This document shows, in pieces, positions 1 to 5,495 of a DNA stretch of 6,294 nt (position 1 is its first letter; each line of letters opens with the position of its first letter). Made by a program: the position numbers and the translations under genes. The notes below the pieces were generated by a model. It made no database searches, had not been told where the DNA came from, and worked only from the letters and a program-made list of their open reading frames with translations. The stretch is from Candidatus Bathyarchaeota archaeon. GTDB lineage: Archaea > Thermoproteota > Bathyarchaeia > Bathyarchaeales > UBA233. The stretch spans positions 1-6,294 of the forward strand of contig JARYMR010000087.1 in assembly GCA_029907045.1 (NCBI GenBank). Direction: 5' to 3'.

Positions 1-1
1 C

Positions 2-418
2 GCCGCAATAATAGGCATGGTTCTCTTAGCTTTCTCACTTTTCCTTAACCTTATTTGCGTAAGATTTCTAAGCCGCACTCGTGAATATTATGCTGATAGG
101 CACAGCGCATCAACAGTTGAAGAAGGTCCCAGAAAACTTTCAGAAGGCTTAGTAAAAATAGTTCACATGACAAAGAACATGAAATACATCAAAAAGCAAA
201 CTCAAAACATGTATGCCTTCAAAGCCTTATTCATTGCAGATCCAGACCACGCAGAAACCGACTCCATGACAATTTCAACTGTAGCGGCTGCGTCAGACCA
301 AAAACTGGTTCAAGAATATTTGTCAAAGGAGCTAACTTTAGCAGATAGGATTGCGGAAATTTTCTCTACGCATCCAAACATAATCAAACGCCTCAGGGCT
401 TTGCAAGAACTAAGCTAA
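2..418 (+). CDS. htpX: M48 family (HtpX-like) membrane zinc metalloprotease, C-terminal part
   Basis: The reading frame is open from base 2, so the N-terminal part lies outside the window; the first in-window ATG at 17 falls inside a membrane helix and is not a credible start. Visible residues 1-23 form a hydrophobic membrane segment. It is followed by S-R-T-R-E-Y-Y-A-D (residues 24-32), the conserved stretch after the catalytic helices of M48 proteases; its Glu (residue 28, bases 83-85) is the expected third zinc ligand. The HEXXH motif must lie upstream and cannot be checked. The C-terminus carries the family-typical S-T-H-P-N-I-I-K-R-L-R-A-L ending. HtpX-type enzymes are membrane proteases that degrade misfolded membrane proteins under stress; that role is known for the family and inferred here. 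The symbol is by family resemblance; another M48B membrane protease is possible. Confidence 0.85.
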   Translation, partial: AAIIGMVLLAFSLFLNLICVRFLSRTREYYADRHSASTVEEGPRKLSEGLVKIVHMTKNMKYIKKQTQNMYAFKALFIADPDHAETDSMTISTVAAASDQKLVQEYLSKELTLADRIAEIFSTHPNIIKRLRALQELS

Positions 419-421
419 AAC

Positions 422-466
422 CTTAATAATTTTTGGAAAACATTAAAGGCATCCAGCACATTAGGT
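422..466 (+). promoter_or_regulatory. Possible weak promoter and SD for the M20 gene
   Basis: The 58 nt gap between the M48 stop and the M20 ATG holds an A/T-rich TATA-like stretch (423-433) at a distance that would put transcription start near 450. AGGT at 463-466, 10 nt before the ATG at 477, could serve as a weak Shine-Dalgarno site. The T-run at 429-434 could equally act as a U-rich terminator for the upstream gene. These are weak signals in AT-rich DNA. Confidence 0.25.
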
Positions 467-476
467 TTAAAAGTTA

Positions 477-1718
477 ATGGATATGATGCCCATGGAATTT
501 CAGAAGGTTTCCACGGAAATTGAAAATTTAAGGGGCGAAATGGTTCAAGCGCTTATGGAGCTTATTAGCATTCCAGCCATCGCCCCAGAAAACGGCGGAG
601 AAGGAGAATACAAGAAAACCGAAAAGCTGCTTCAAATTTTAGCCTCTGTAGGTTTTGATAAGATTGAGCGGGTGGATGCTGAAGACAAGCGTGTTCCCAC
701 GGGAAAAAGACCAAACATCATAGCCCACCTTCACGGAGAAAACGATGCCGAAAGATTATGGATAATAACCCACCTGGACATAGTTCCCGCTGGGGAAGAA
801 TCCCTTTGGACGGTTACAAAACCTTTCAAACCAACAATTAAGGATGAAAAAATTTATGGACGTGGAAGCGAAGACAACGGACACTCCATGATTGCCTCCA
901 TCTTTGCCGTAAAAGCCTTAAAACGTTTGGGCATAAAACCAAAAAGAACAGTTGCCTTAGCCTTTGTAGCCGACGAGGAACAAGGAAGCACGTATGGAAT
1001 CCAACACCTTATAAAGCAGGGGCTTTTCCGAAAAAGCGATTTAATAATTGTGCCGGACAGCGGAAACGAAAATGGAAGTTTCATAGAAATTGCTGAAAAA
1101 AGCGCTTTATGGTTTAGAATTCGAACTATTGGAAAACAAGCCCACGCCAGCAGGCCTCACGCTGGCTTAAACGCTCACCGTATAGGAATGGAATACGCCA
1201 TAGCGCTAGACAAGATGCTGCATGAGAAATATGCGCTTAAAGATTCATACTTCGACCCGCCTGAAAGCACGTTTGAACCAACAAAGAAGGAGAAGAATGT
1301 GGATGCGGTCAACATTGTTCCAGGAGAAGACATAACGTGCTTTGACTGTAGAGTACTGCCAAACTACAATATAGAAGAAATACTGAGGGATATTGAAGCG
1401 CTCGCTGAAGAATTTGAAAAGAAAACAAAAGCCAAAATAAAAATAGAAATAATCCAAAAAAGTGCTGCTCCCAAACCCACAGACCCAAACTCAAAAATAG
1501 TAACCATACTAAAAAACGCAATAAAAACCCTAAGAGGATTGGAACCAAAAGTTGGAGGAATAGGCGGAGGAACATGCGCTGCCTTCTTCAGAAGAATAGA
1601 AGTTCCAGCCGTAGTTTGGAGCACAATAGACGAAACAGGTCACCAACCAAACGAATACATAAAAATAGAAAACCTAATTGAAGATGCAAAAGTTTACGCC
1701 TTTCTAATGATATCATGA
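477..1718 (+). CDS. M20 family metallopeptidase / ArgE-DapE-type deacylase
   Basis: A 413-residue protein, normal for M20 enzymes, that hydrolyses amide or peptide bonds with two active-site metal ions, probably in the cytoplasm since no signal peptide is visible. All catalytic positions of the family are present: H99-x-D101, bridging D133 (in G-R-G-S-E-D), E167 as general base and E168 as metal ligand (in A-D-E-E), D194 (in V-P-D-S-G), and H389 (in T-G-H-Q-P-N-E-Y). The small dimerisation domain starts near residue 205 and shows the typical G-K-Q-A-H-A-S-R-P with H223. The exact substrate (dipeptide, acetyl- or succinyl-amino acid, or N-carbamoyl compound) cannot be told from sequence. In-frame ATGs at 483, 486 and 492 are alternative starts; 477 was kept because AGGT lies 10 nt upstream. 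It seems to be its own transcription unit, since a separate promoter follows it. Confidence 0.9.
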   Translation: MDMMPMEFQKVSTEIENLRGEMVQALMELISIPAIAPENGGEGEYKKTEKLLQILASVGFDKIERVDAEDKRVPTGKRPNIIAHLHGENDAERLWIITHLDIVPAGEESLWTVTKPFKPTIKDEKIYGRGSEDNGHSMIASIFAVKALKRLGIKPKRTVALAFVADEEQGSTYGIQHLIKQGLFRKSDLIIVPDSGNENGSFIEIAEKSALWFRIRTIGKQAHASRPHAGLNAHRIGMEYAIALDKMLHEKYALKDSYFDPPESTFEPTKKEKNVDAVNIVPGEDITCFDCRVLPNYNIEEILRDIEALAEEFEKKTKAKIKIEIIQKSAAPKPTDPNSKIVTILKNAIKTLRGLEPKVGGIGGGTCAAFFRRIEVPAVVWSTIDETGHQPNEYIKIENLIEDAKVYAFLMIS

Positions 1719-1730
1719 TTGTTTAATATT

Positions 1731-1747
1731 AGGCGAAAGTTTTATAT
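1731..1747 (+). promoter_or_regulatory. Archaeal promoter (BRE + TATA box) of the ECF-S/DUF4430 unit
   Basis: A purine-rich BRE-like stretch, GGCGAAAG (1732-1739), runs straight into TTTTATAT (1740-1747), a good archaeal TATA box. The usual TATA-to-start distance of about 25 nt places transcription start around 1767-1772, at or just before the ATG at 1772. No Shine-Dalgarno sequence is seen there, so the transcript is probably leaderless. Inferred from sequence only. Confidence 0.65.
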
Positions 1748-1765
1748 GGATGGATAATCCATCCA
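1747..1765. promoter_or_regulatory. Perfect inverted repeat between TATA box and start: probable operator
   Basis: TGGATGGA (1747-1754) and TCCATCCA (1758-1765) are perfect reverse complements around the 3-nt spacer TAA. Each arm is itself a tandem repeat of a 4-mer (TGGA twice, TCCA twice). The site abuts the TATA box and ends just before the expected transcription start, a classic place for an archaeal repressor to block polymerase recruitment. The binding protein is not identified and no regulator gene lies in the window. A terminator role is unlikely because no T-tract follows and the site should lie upstream of the transcript. Confidence 0.6.
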
Positions 1766-1771
1766 ACACAT

Positions 1772-2326
1772 ATGAGTAAGGCTTCAACTTCAAAAATAGC
1801 CCTTTTCAGCATTTTGACGGCCATTTGTTTAGCTCTGCAGTTGTCGCCGAGACCACCAAATGTCGAGTTTACATCTCTCTTTACCTTTATTATTGGCTTT
1901 ATTTATGGCTCTTCGGCTGGACTACTGTTTGGTAGTTTTGTTATGGTTGTTAATGGATTTTTTTCTCCATGGGGCTTTGCGGGTTTAAATATGCCCTTCC
2001 AGATGGTTGGGATGGGACTAGTTGGTTTAGCTGGAGGTTTGTACCAAAAGTTTTCAAGGGGCTACGCTTCGATAAGGTTTAATGTGGAAGTTTCAGTTTT
2101 GGGAGCTTTTCTAACTACAATTTACGACCTTATAACAAACCTTGGAGTGGCTCTTCAATTTGTGCTTTCTGGCACACCAATTTTTTTGGCTGTCCCAACA
2201 GCCTTGGCTTATGGAACGCCTCTCTCGCTTATTCACGTTTCATCAAACATAGCGGTTTTTGGAGTTGCCTTCTTTCCGCTAGTTAAGGCAGTAAAAAATG
2301 TTGTGGTGGTTGAAGCTTTTGGTTGA
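1772..2326 (+). CDS. ECF transporter substrate-binding (S) component-like membrane protein
   Basis: A 184-residue, very hydrophobic protein with about five to six membrane helices, the size and layout of S components of energy-coupling-factor (vitamin) importers. Helix 1 (residues 8-24) carries an A17-x-x-x-A21 pattern like the AxxxA motif that contacts the EcfT subunit. The segment N61-G-F-F-S-P-W-G68 followed by G-L-N-M-P-F resembles the N..SP.G loop of the ECF_trnsprt family. Further conserved-looking motifs are Y118-D-L-I-T-N123 and H155-V-S-S-N159. The S component binds substrate and needs a T subunit and ATPases, which are not in the window and may be encoded elsewhere and shared. The substrate is unknown; the overlapping DUF4430 gene hints at a corrinoid, which is inference. 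The ATG follows a promoter with an operator-like repeat and has no SD, consistent with a leaderless transcript. Confidence 0.75.
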   Translation: MSKASTSKIALFSILTAICLALQLSPRPPNVEFTSLFTFIIGFIYGSSAGLLFGSFVMVVNGFFSPWGFAGLNMPFQMVGMGLVGLAGGLYQKFSRGYASIRFNVEVSVLGAFLTTIYDLITNLGVALQFVLSGTPIFLAVPTALAYGTPLSLIHVSSNIAVFGVAFFPLVKAVKNVVVVEAFG

Positions 2327-3080
2327 AAAAAGAACATTGATCTTCATAGCATTGGCGATTTTGACGTGGGCGTTAATTGCAACAGGAGCAACGACATACT
2401 ACTATTTAGAGCAGTTGAGATATCAAAGTCAATTGGCTGAGAAGCAAGGTTTGTTGACAGGATTAGCGGAAAACTATACGATTTCTATGGAAAAAGAAGA
2501 TATGTTGTTAAGAGATTATAATGCGTTGTTCGGTGAATATTACCAACTGTTTTCCAATCTTGGCGGCAATTACACGCATGTACTGAATACGTTTCCAAAA
2601 TTAAATGAAACATACGCTTACTTGCTGAACCAAGCGCTTGAGCTTGGTGCACAGGATGTGGTAACGAGGACAGAGTTCGAGGCGTTACTCAGCGAATTCC
2701 ACAAATTGTTGTCAAACTTGGCAGCAAAGGAACTGGAAAAGGCGCTAATCAAAGTAAGTTTGATGCATGTAAACCTATGTATCAATTATGGAAACGAAAC
2801 TATAGTTTGGTACAACGTATCAGCATCTCCTGGCATGACTCTTTTCGATCTAACAAAAAACCTCACTAACGTTGAATATGGATATTACCCATGGATGGAA
2901 CCGGGTCATGTGCTTGTAAATTCAATAAATGGCGTTGTTCCCGAAGGTGAAAAGTATTGGTTCTGGTACTATTGGGATGAGACAAATCACGAGTGGGTGT
3001 TTGGACAAGTTGGATGCGACGCTTGGATTTTAAAAGATAATGGAACCTATAGATGGATATATAAGCTCTGGGGATCTTAA
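2298..3080 (+). CDS. Membrane-anchored extracellular protein with DUF4430 (transcobalamin C-terminal-like) domain
   Basis: A 260-residue protein in three parts. Residues 1-12 are short and basic, then about 13-36 form one membrane helix acting as an uncleaved anchor; no lipobox cysteine is seen. Residues 37-150 are a predicted helical stalk. Residues about 155-258 match the DUF4430 pattern: G-M-T-L-F-D-L at 179-185, the S-I-N-G-V core at 209-213, the Y-W-F-W-Y-Y-W stretch at 220-226, and the closing W-I-L-K-D-N-G-T-Y-R-W. Seven N-x-S/T sequons (N59, N91, N103, N166, N173, N188, N248) fit an N-glycosylated outer-surface protein. C161 and C240, the only cysteines, could form a disulfide. The start overlaps the S-component gene by 29 nt, suggesting translational coupling. 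I infer that it captures ligand for that transporter; an adhesion or other surface role is not excluded. Confidence 0.75.
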   Translation: MLWWLKLLVEKRTLIFIALAILTWALIATGATTYYYLEQLRYQSQLAEKQGLLTGLAENYTISMEKEDMLLRDYNALFGEYYQLFSNLGGNYTHVLNTFPKLNETYAYLLNQALELGAQDVVTRTEFEALLSEFHKLLSNLAAKELEKALIKVSLMHVNLCINYGNETIVWYNVSASPGMTLFDLTKNLTNVEYGYYPWMEPGHVLVNSINGVVPEGEKYWFWYYWDETNHEWVFGQVGCDAWILKDNGTYRWIYKLWGS

Positions 3081-3091
3081 AAACTGAACAA

Positions 3092-3107
3092 ACCAAATGA
3101 TTTATTT
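3092..3107 (+). promoter_or_regulatory. Possible promoter for the synthetase-Thg1-coiled-coil unit
   Basis: In the 70 nt gap after the DUF4430 gene, the purine-containing stretch CCAAATGA (about 3093-3100) followed by TTTATTT (3101-3107) resembles a BRE plus TATA box. Transcription would then start near 3127-3132, leaving a short leader of about 20 nt that contains the GAGGT Shine-Dalgarno at 3138-3142. The TATA match is imperfect and the region is AT-rich. Confidence 0.35.
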
Positions 3108-3137
3108 CAGTGAAAGATAAAAGAAGTTAACATTTCA

Positions 3138-3142
3138 GAGGT
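3138..3142 (+). promoter_or_regulatory. Shine-Dalgarno site deciding a TTG start
   Basis: GAGGT sits 8 nt before the TTG at 3151. An earlier in-frame TTG at 3142 would overlap this site and have no SD of its own, so 3151 is the better start. No ATG occurs near this position in the frame. Confidence 0.6.
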
Positions 3143-3150
3143 TGCGAACC

Positions 3151-3846
3151 TTGACAAAAACCTCTAAAATACTTAGTGAAGCACGCAAGGAAAGAAGGAA
3201 GTTCTTGCTTGAGCCTGAGGCTAAAACTGTTTGTATGGAGTATGGAATTCCCGTTACGAAGTTTGAGGTTGCAAAGAGTGAGGCTGAGGCTGTTAAGTTT
3301 GCTGAGGTTATTGGTTTTCCTGTGGTTTTGAAGGTTGTTTCTCCAGATATTATTCATAAGTCTGATGTTGGCGGTGTCATTGTTGGTTTGAAAAGCGCAA
3401 AGGAAGTTAAGGATGCCTATAAAAAGATTTTAGAGAATGTGAAGAAGCATAGGGCGGATGCGAAAATTGTTGGAATTCTTGTTCAGGAGATGGCTCCCGC
3501 TTCAACAGAAGTTATTGTGGGCGCCATAAAAGATCCCCAGTTTGGTCCAGCCTTAATGTTTGGCTTGGGCGGAATTTTTGTTGAAGTTTTAAAGGATGTT
3601 ACTTTTCGGATTGCCCCAATAACAGAGGATGAAGCCCGAGAAATGATTACAGAAGTTAGGGCTTATCCGCTTTTGAAGGGTTATAGGAATATGCCCCCCG
3701 CAGACATTGAAGCCATAATAAAAATTTTGTTAAACACTTCAAAGCTTGTTATGGACCATGAGGAGATTAAAGAAGTGGATTTAAATCCCATAATGGTTTA
3801 CGAGAAAGGAGCAAAAACAGTAGATGCAAGAATCATTCTTGAATAA
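3151..3846 (+). CDS. acdB: ADP-forming acetyl/acyl-CoA synthetase, beta (ATP-grasp) subunit
   Basis: A 231-residue protein (234 if the TTG at 3142 is used), the usual size of separate archaeal ACD beta subunits. ACD converts acyl-CoA, ADP and phosphate to acid, CoA and ATP, yielding energy in peptide and sugar fermentation. The whole length is an ATP-grasp_5 domain. Key stretches are P57-V-V-L-K61, S64-P-D-I-I-H69-K-S-D, where H69 corresponds to the second active-site histidine known for the Pyrococcus furiosus beta subunit, the block at 128-157 with F-G-L-G-G-I-F-V-E-V-L, and D210-L-N-P213 for metal binding. The alpha subunit with the CoA-binding domain and the main phosphohistidine is not in the window, so it must be encoded elsewhere or the partner is different. 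The 3' end overlaps the next gene by 23 nt. The acyl substrate cannot be told. Confidence 0.88.
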   Translation: MTKTSKILSEARKERRKFLLEPEAKTVCMEYGIPVTKFEVAKSEAEAVKFAEVIGFPVVLKVVSPDIIHKSDVGGVIVGLKSAKEVKDAYKKILENVKKHRADAKIVGILVQEMAPASTEVIVGAIKDPQFGPALMFGLGGIFVEVLKDVTFRIAPITEDEAREMITEVRAYPLLKGYRNMPPADIEAIIKILLNTSKLVMDHEEIKEVDLNPIMVYEKGAKTVDARIILE

Positions 3847-4609
3847 GTATAGAGACTTGCCTAAACATGAAATTTTTTCAAAAACATGCATTCCGCCAGA
3901 AACTCCCTTTTTCCTGCGATTGGACGGCTGGAAATTCAAGAAACTTTCTGAAACCATAAAAGCTGAAAAACCCTTTGACAAGGGATTTGCAAAATGCCTT
4001 ATTTCTTCTGGAAAAACTCTTTTTAGCGAAGGGTTTAACCCAGCTTTGATTTATGTTGCCAGCGACGAATTAAACATTTTATTTCTTGATGCTGCGCCTT
4101 TCCGTGGAAGAATTGAAAAGGTGAATTCTGTTCTTGCCAGTTTAATTTCAAGCGCCTTCACCCTATGTCTTAAAAATTCTTTTAGAAAAGAAAAAATTGC
4201 TGCTTTTGATTCTCGCATCGTCATTGCTTCAAATGATGAGAAGATTGTTGAGTATTTGGCTTGGAGACAGATGAACGCTTGGAGAAACCATAATAACGCT
4301 TATGCCTATTGGGTTTTAAGAAAAATGGGATATGCGCCATCTGAAATTTCTAAAAGGCTGAGGGGATTAAAAACAGAAGAGCTTCATCAATTAATGTTTG
4401 AGCATGGCGTAAACCTTGCTAAAACGCCCCAGTGGCAGAAAAGGGGAATCCTATTATACAAAAAGCCTTTCATGAGAAGAAGCCATAACCAAATTGTGAA
4501 AAGATGGAGAATAAATGAAAAATGGGATTTGCCGCTTTTCACCTCAAAGGATGGGATAAAAGTAATCAAAGAGGTTCTCGAATTGGCAAGGCAGAAGAGG
4601 AAAGAATAA
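3824..4609 (+). CDS. thg1: tRNA(His) guanylyltransferase (Thg1 / Thg1-like 3'-5' polymerase)
   Basis: A 261-residue protein of typical Thg1 length. The family adds nucleotides to the 5' end of RNA in the 3'-5' direction, either adding G-1 to tRNA-His or repairing 5'-truncated tRNAs. Visible motifs are R32-L-D34-G (first metal aspartate), the S80-D81-E82 motif (second metal aspartate), F128-D-S-R131, W147-R-Q and R154-N-H156-N-N158, which corresponds to the HINN-type substrate-binding motif, then T201-P-x-W-Q-K-R-G. The catalytic set therefore looks complete. Whether this enzyme adds an untemplated G-1 or acts as a templated repair enzyme depends on the host tRNA-His, which is not in the window. 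The ATG at 3824 lies inside the end of the synthetase gene (23 nt overlap), pointing to coupled translation. The TTG at 3839 is a less likely start. Confidence 0.9.
   Translation: MQESFLNKYRDLPKHEIFSKTCIPPETPFFLRLDGWKFKKLSETIKAEKPFDKGFAKCLISSGKTLFSEGFNPALIYVASDELNILFLDAAPFRGRIEKVNSVLASLISSAFTLCLKNSFRKEKIAAFDSRIVIASNDEKIVEYLAWRQMNAWRNHNNAYAYWVLRKMGYAPSEISKRLRGLKTEELHQLMFEHGVNLAKTPQWQKRGILLYKKPFMRRSHNQIVKRWRINEKWDLPLFTSKDGIKVIKEVLELARQKRKE
4597..4600 (+). promoter_or_regulatory. Shine-Dalgarno site within the thg1 end for a TTG start
   Basis: GAGG at 4597-4600, inside the last codons of the Thg1 gene, lies 9 nt before the TTG at 4610 and supports that start. The stop TAA (4607-4609) and the start TTG (4610-4612) are directly adjacent. 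Confidence 0.55.
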
Positions 4610-5449
4610 TTGTCCAAGCAAGAGAAAATCCAAGATTTAAATCAAAAGCTTTCAGAATTAGAAGAGCAAAAAAGAGTGTTCGTAGCAAAAGCCAAAGATT
4701 TCGTGGAAAAAAGAAACAAGCTAAATGAGCAATTCAAGGCTTTGCGGGCTAAAATAGTCGAGCTCAAAACTGGAAGGGACAAATTAAATGAAAAGGTTAA
4801 GGAACTGAAAAAGCAGAGAGATGAAACCAAAACAGAAACCAGAGAAAAAATCAATGAGCTAAAAAAGGTAAACCAAGAAATTAAAGCCTTAAATGGGAAA
4901 AAGTCTTCAAAAAGTCTTCAAATGCTGCAGAAAGAGTTTGAAAGCATTGAGTGGAAAATTCAAACAACACCCTTAACCCTAAAAGATGAAAAGAAACTCG
5001 TAGAACAAGTTAAGCAATTGGAAATCCAAATTAACATTCACAAAAAACTTGAACAGCTAAAACAGAAAAGCGTTGAACTGAAAGCTGAGCTTAAAGTTCT
5101 TCAAACCAAAAGTAAAATGTTTCATGAAAAACTAACTGAGACAGCACAAGAAAGCCAGAAAATTCATGAGCAGATGCTGAAAAAAATCGAAGAGTCAAAG
5201 AGAGTGAAAATGGAGGCTGACGAATTCCACAAACTCTTTTTGGCGGAAAAAGAAAAAATTGAGCCTATCCAAGAGGAGATTTCGAAAATTTCAAATCAGA
5301 TAAAAACATTGATGGACGGGGAAAGAAAGAAAACAGAGGAAAGTCTTCGTGAAAAACTTGAGAAACAAGCAAGAGAGAAGCTGAAGCGTGGGGAAAAACT
5401 GACATGGGAGGAGTTCCAACTTCTTGCAGAAAAGGGAATAGGAGCATAA
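4610..5449 (+). CDS. Archaeal coiled-coil protein, COG1340 type
   Basis: A 279-residue, highly charged protein rich in Lys and Glu that is predicted to be coiled coil over nearly its whole length (about 3-95 and 125-260), with no membrane segment or signal peptide. A short conserved hinge, E114-W-K-I-Q-T-T-P-L-T-L124, and the C-terminal G261-E-K-L-T-W-E-E-F-Q-L-L-A-E-K-G match what I recall of the uncharacterised archaeal COG1340 proteins. The molecular function is unknown; eukaryotic Bfr1-like polysome-associated proteins have a similar overall build, but this is a weak analogy. Translation starts at a TTG directly after the thg1 stop, with GAGG 9 nt upstream, so the two proteins are probably made together. 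No in-frame ATG is near the N-terminus. Confidence 0.8.
   Translation: MSKQEKIQDLNQKLSELEEQKRVFVAKAKDFVEKRNKLNEQFKALRAKIVELKTGRDKLNEKVKELKKQRDETKTETREKINELKKVNQEIKALNGKKSSKSLQMLQKEFESIEWKIQTTPLTLKDEKKLVEQVKQLEIQINIHKKLEQLKQKSVELKAELKVLQTKSKMFHEKLTETAQESQKIHEQMLKKIEESKRVKMEADEFHKLFLAEKEKIEPIQEEISKISNQIKTLMDGERKKTEESLREKLEKQAREKLKRGEKLTWEEFQLLAEKGIGA
4899..4920 (+). repeat. Two-copy 11-bp tandem repeat in the coiled-coil gene
   Basis: AAAAGTCTTCA occurs twice in a row (4899-4909 and 4910-4920). It encodes the K-S-S-K-S-L linker before the conserved hinge. Eleven is not a multiple of three, yet the frame reads through into well-conserved sequence on both sides, so there is no sign of a frameshift. 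Confidence 0.8.
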
Positions 5450-5495
5450 GATTAAAGTGAGCTTACATAAATAATAATGAGGAACAGAGGGCTGT

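Noticed and set aside
17..19. ATG at 17 as start of a small stand-alone gene
   Set aside because: The frame is open to the window edge, and the sequence matches the middle and end of an M48 protease, so the gene is cut by the window rather than small.
1707..1716. 10-bp palindrome ATGATATCAT over the end of the M20 gene
   Set aside because: It is short, lies inside the last codons, has no T-run directly after it and is expected by chance in AT-rich DNA.
1719..1771. Cobalamin riboswitch upstream of the S-component gene
   Set aside because: The space is only 53 nt and the transcript is probably leaderless, far too short for a B12 riboswitch; no B12-box-like sequence is seen.
2292..2326. Programmed frameshift making one fused S component-DUF4430 protein as the main product
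   Set aside because: The second gene has its own ATG and a complete N-terminal anchor, so separate translation explains the data; the A6 run alone is not enough.
4230..4365. C/D-box guide RNA (C-box-like AATGATGA and distant CTGA)
   Set aside because: The boxes are more than 100 nt apart, without internal C'/D' boxes at proper spacing, and lie in conserved Thg1 coding sequence.
4522..4728. Plus-strand open frame of 68 codons bridging thg1 and the coiled-coil gene
   Set aside because: It is fully contained in two well-supported genes in another frame, and its Lys/Arg-rich product is what shifted Lys/Glu coiled-coil codons give.
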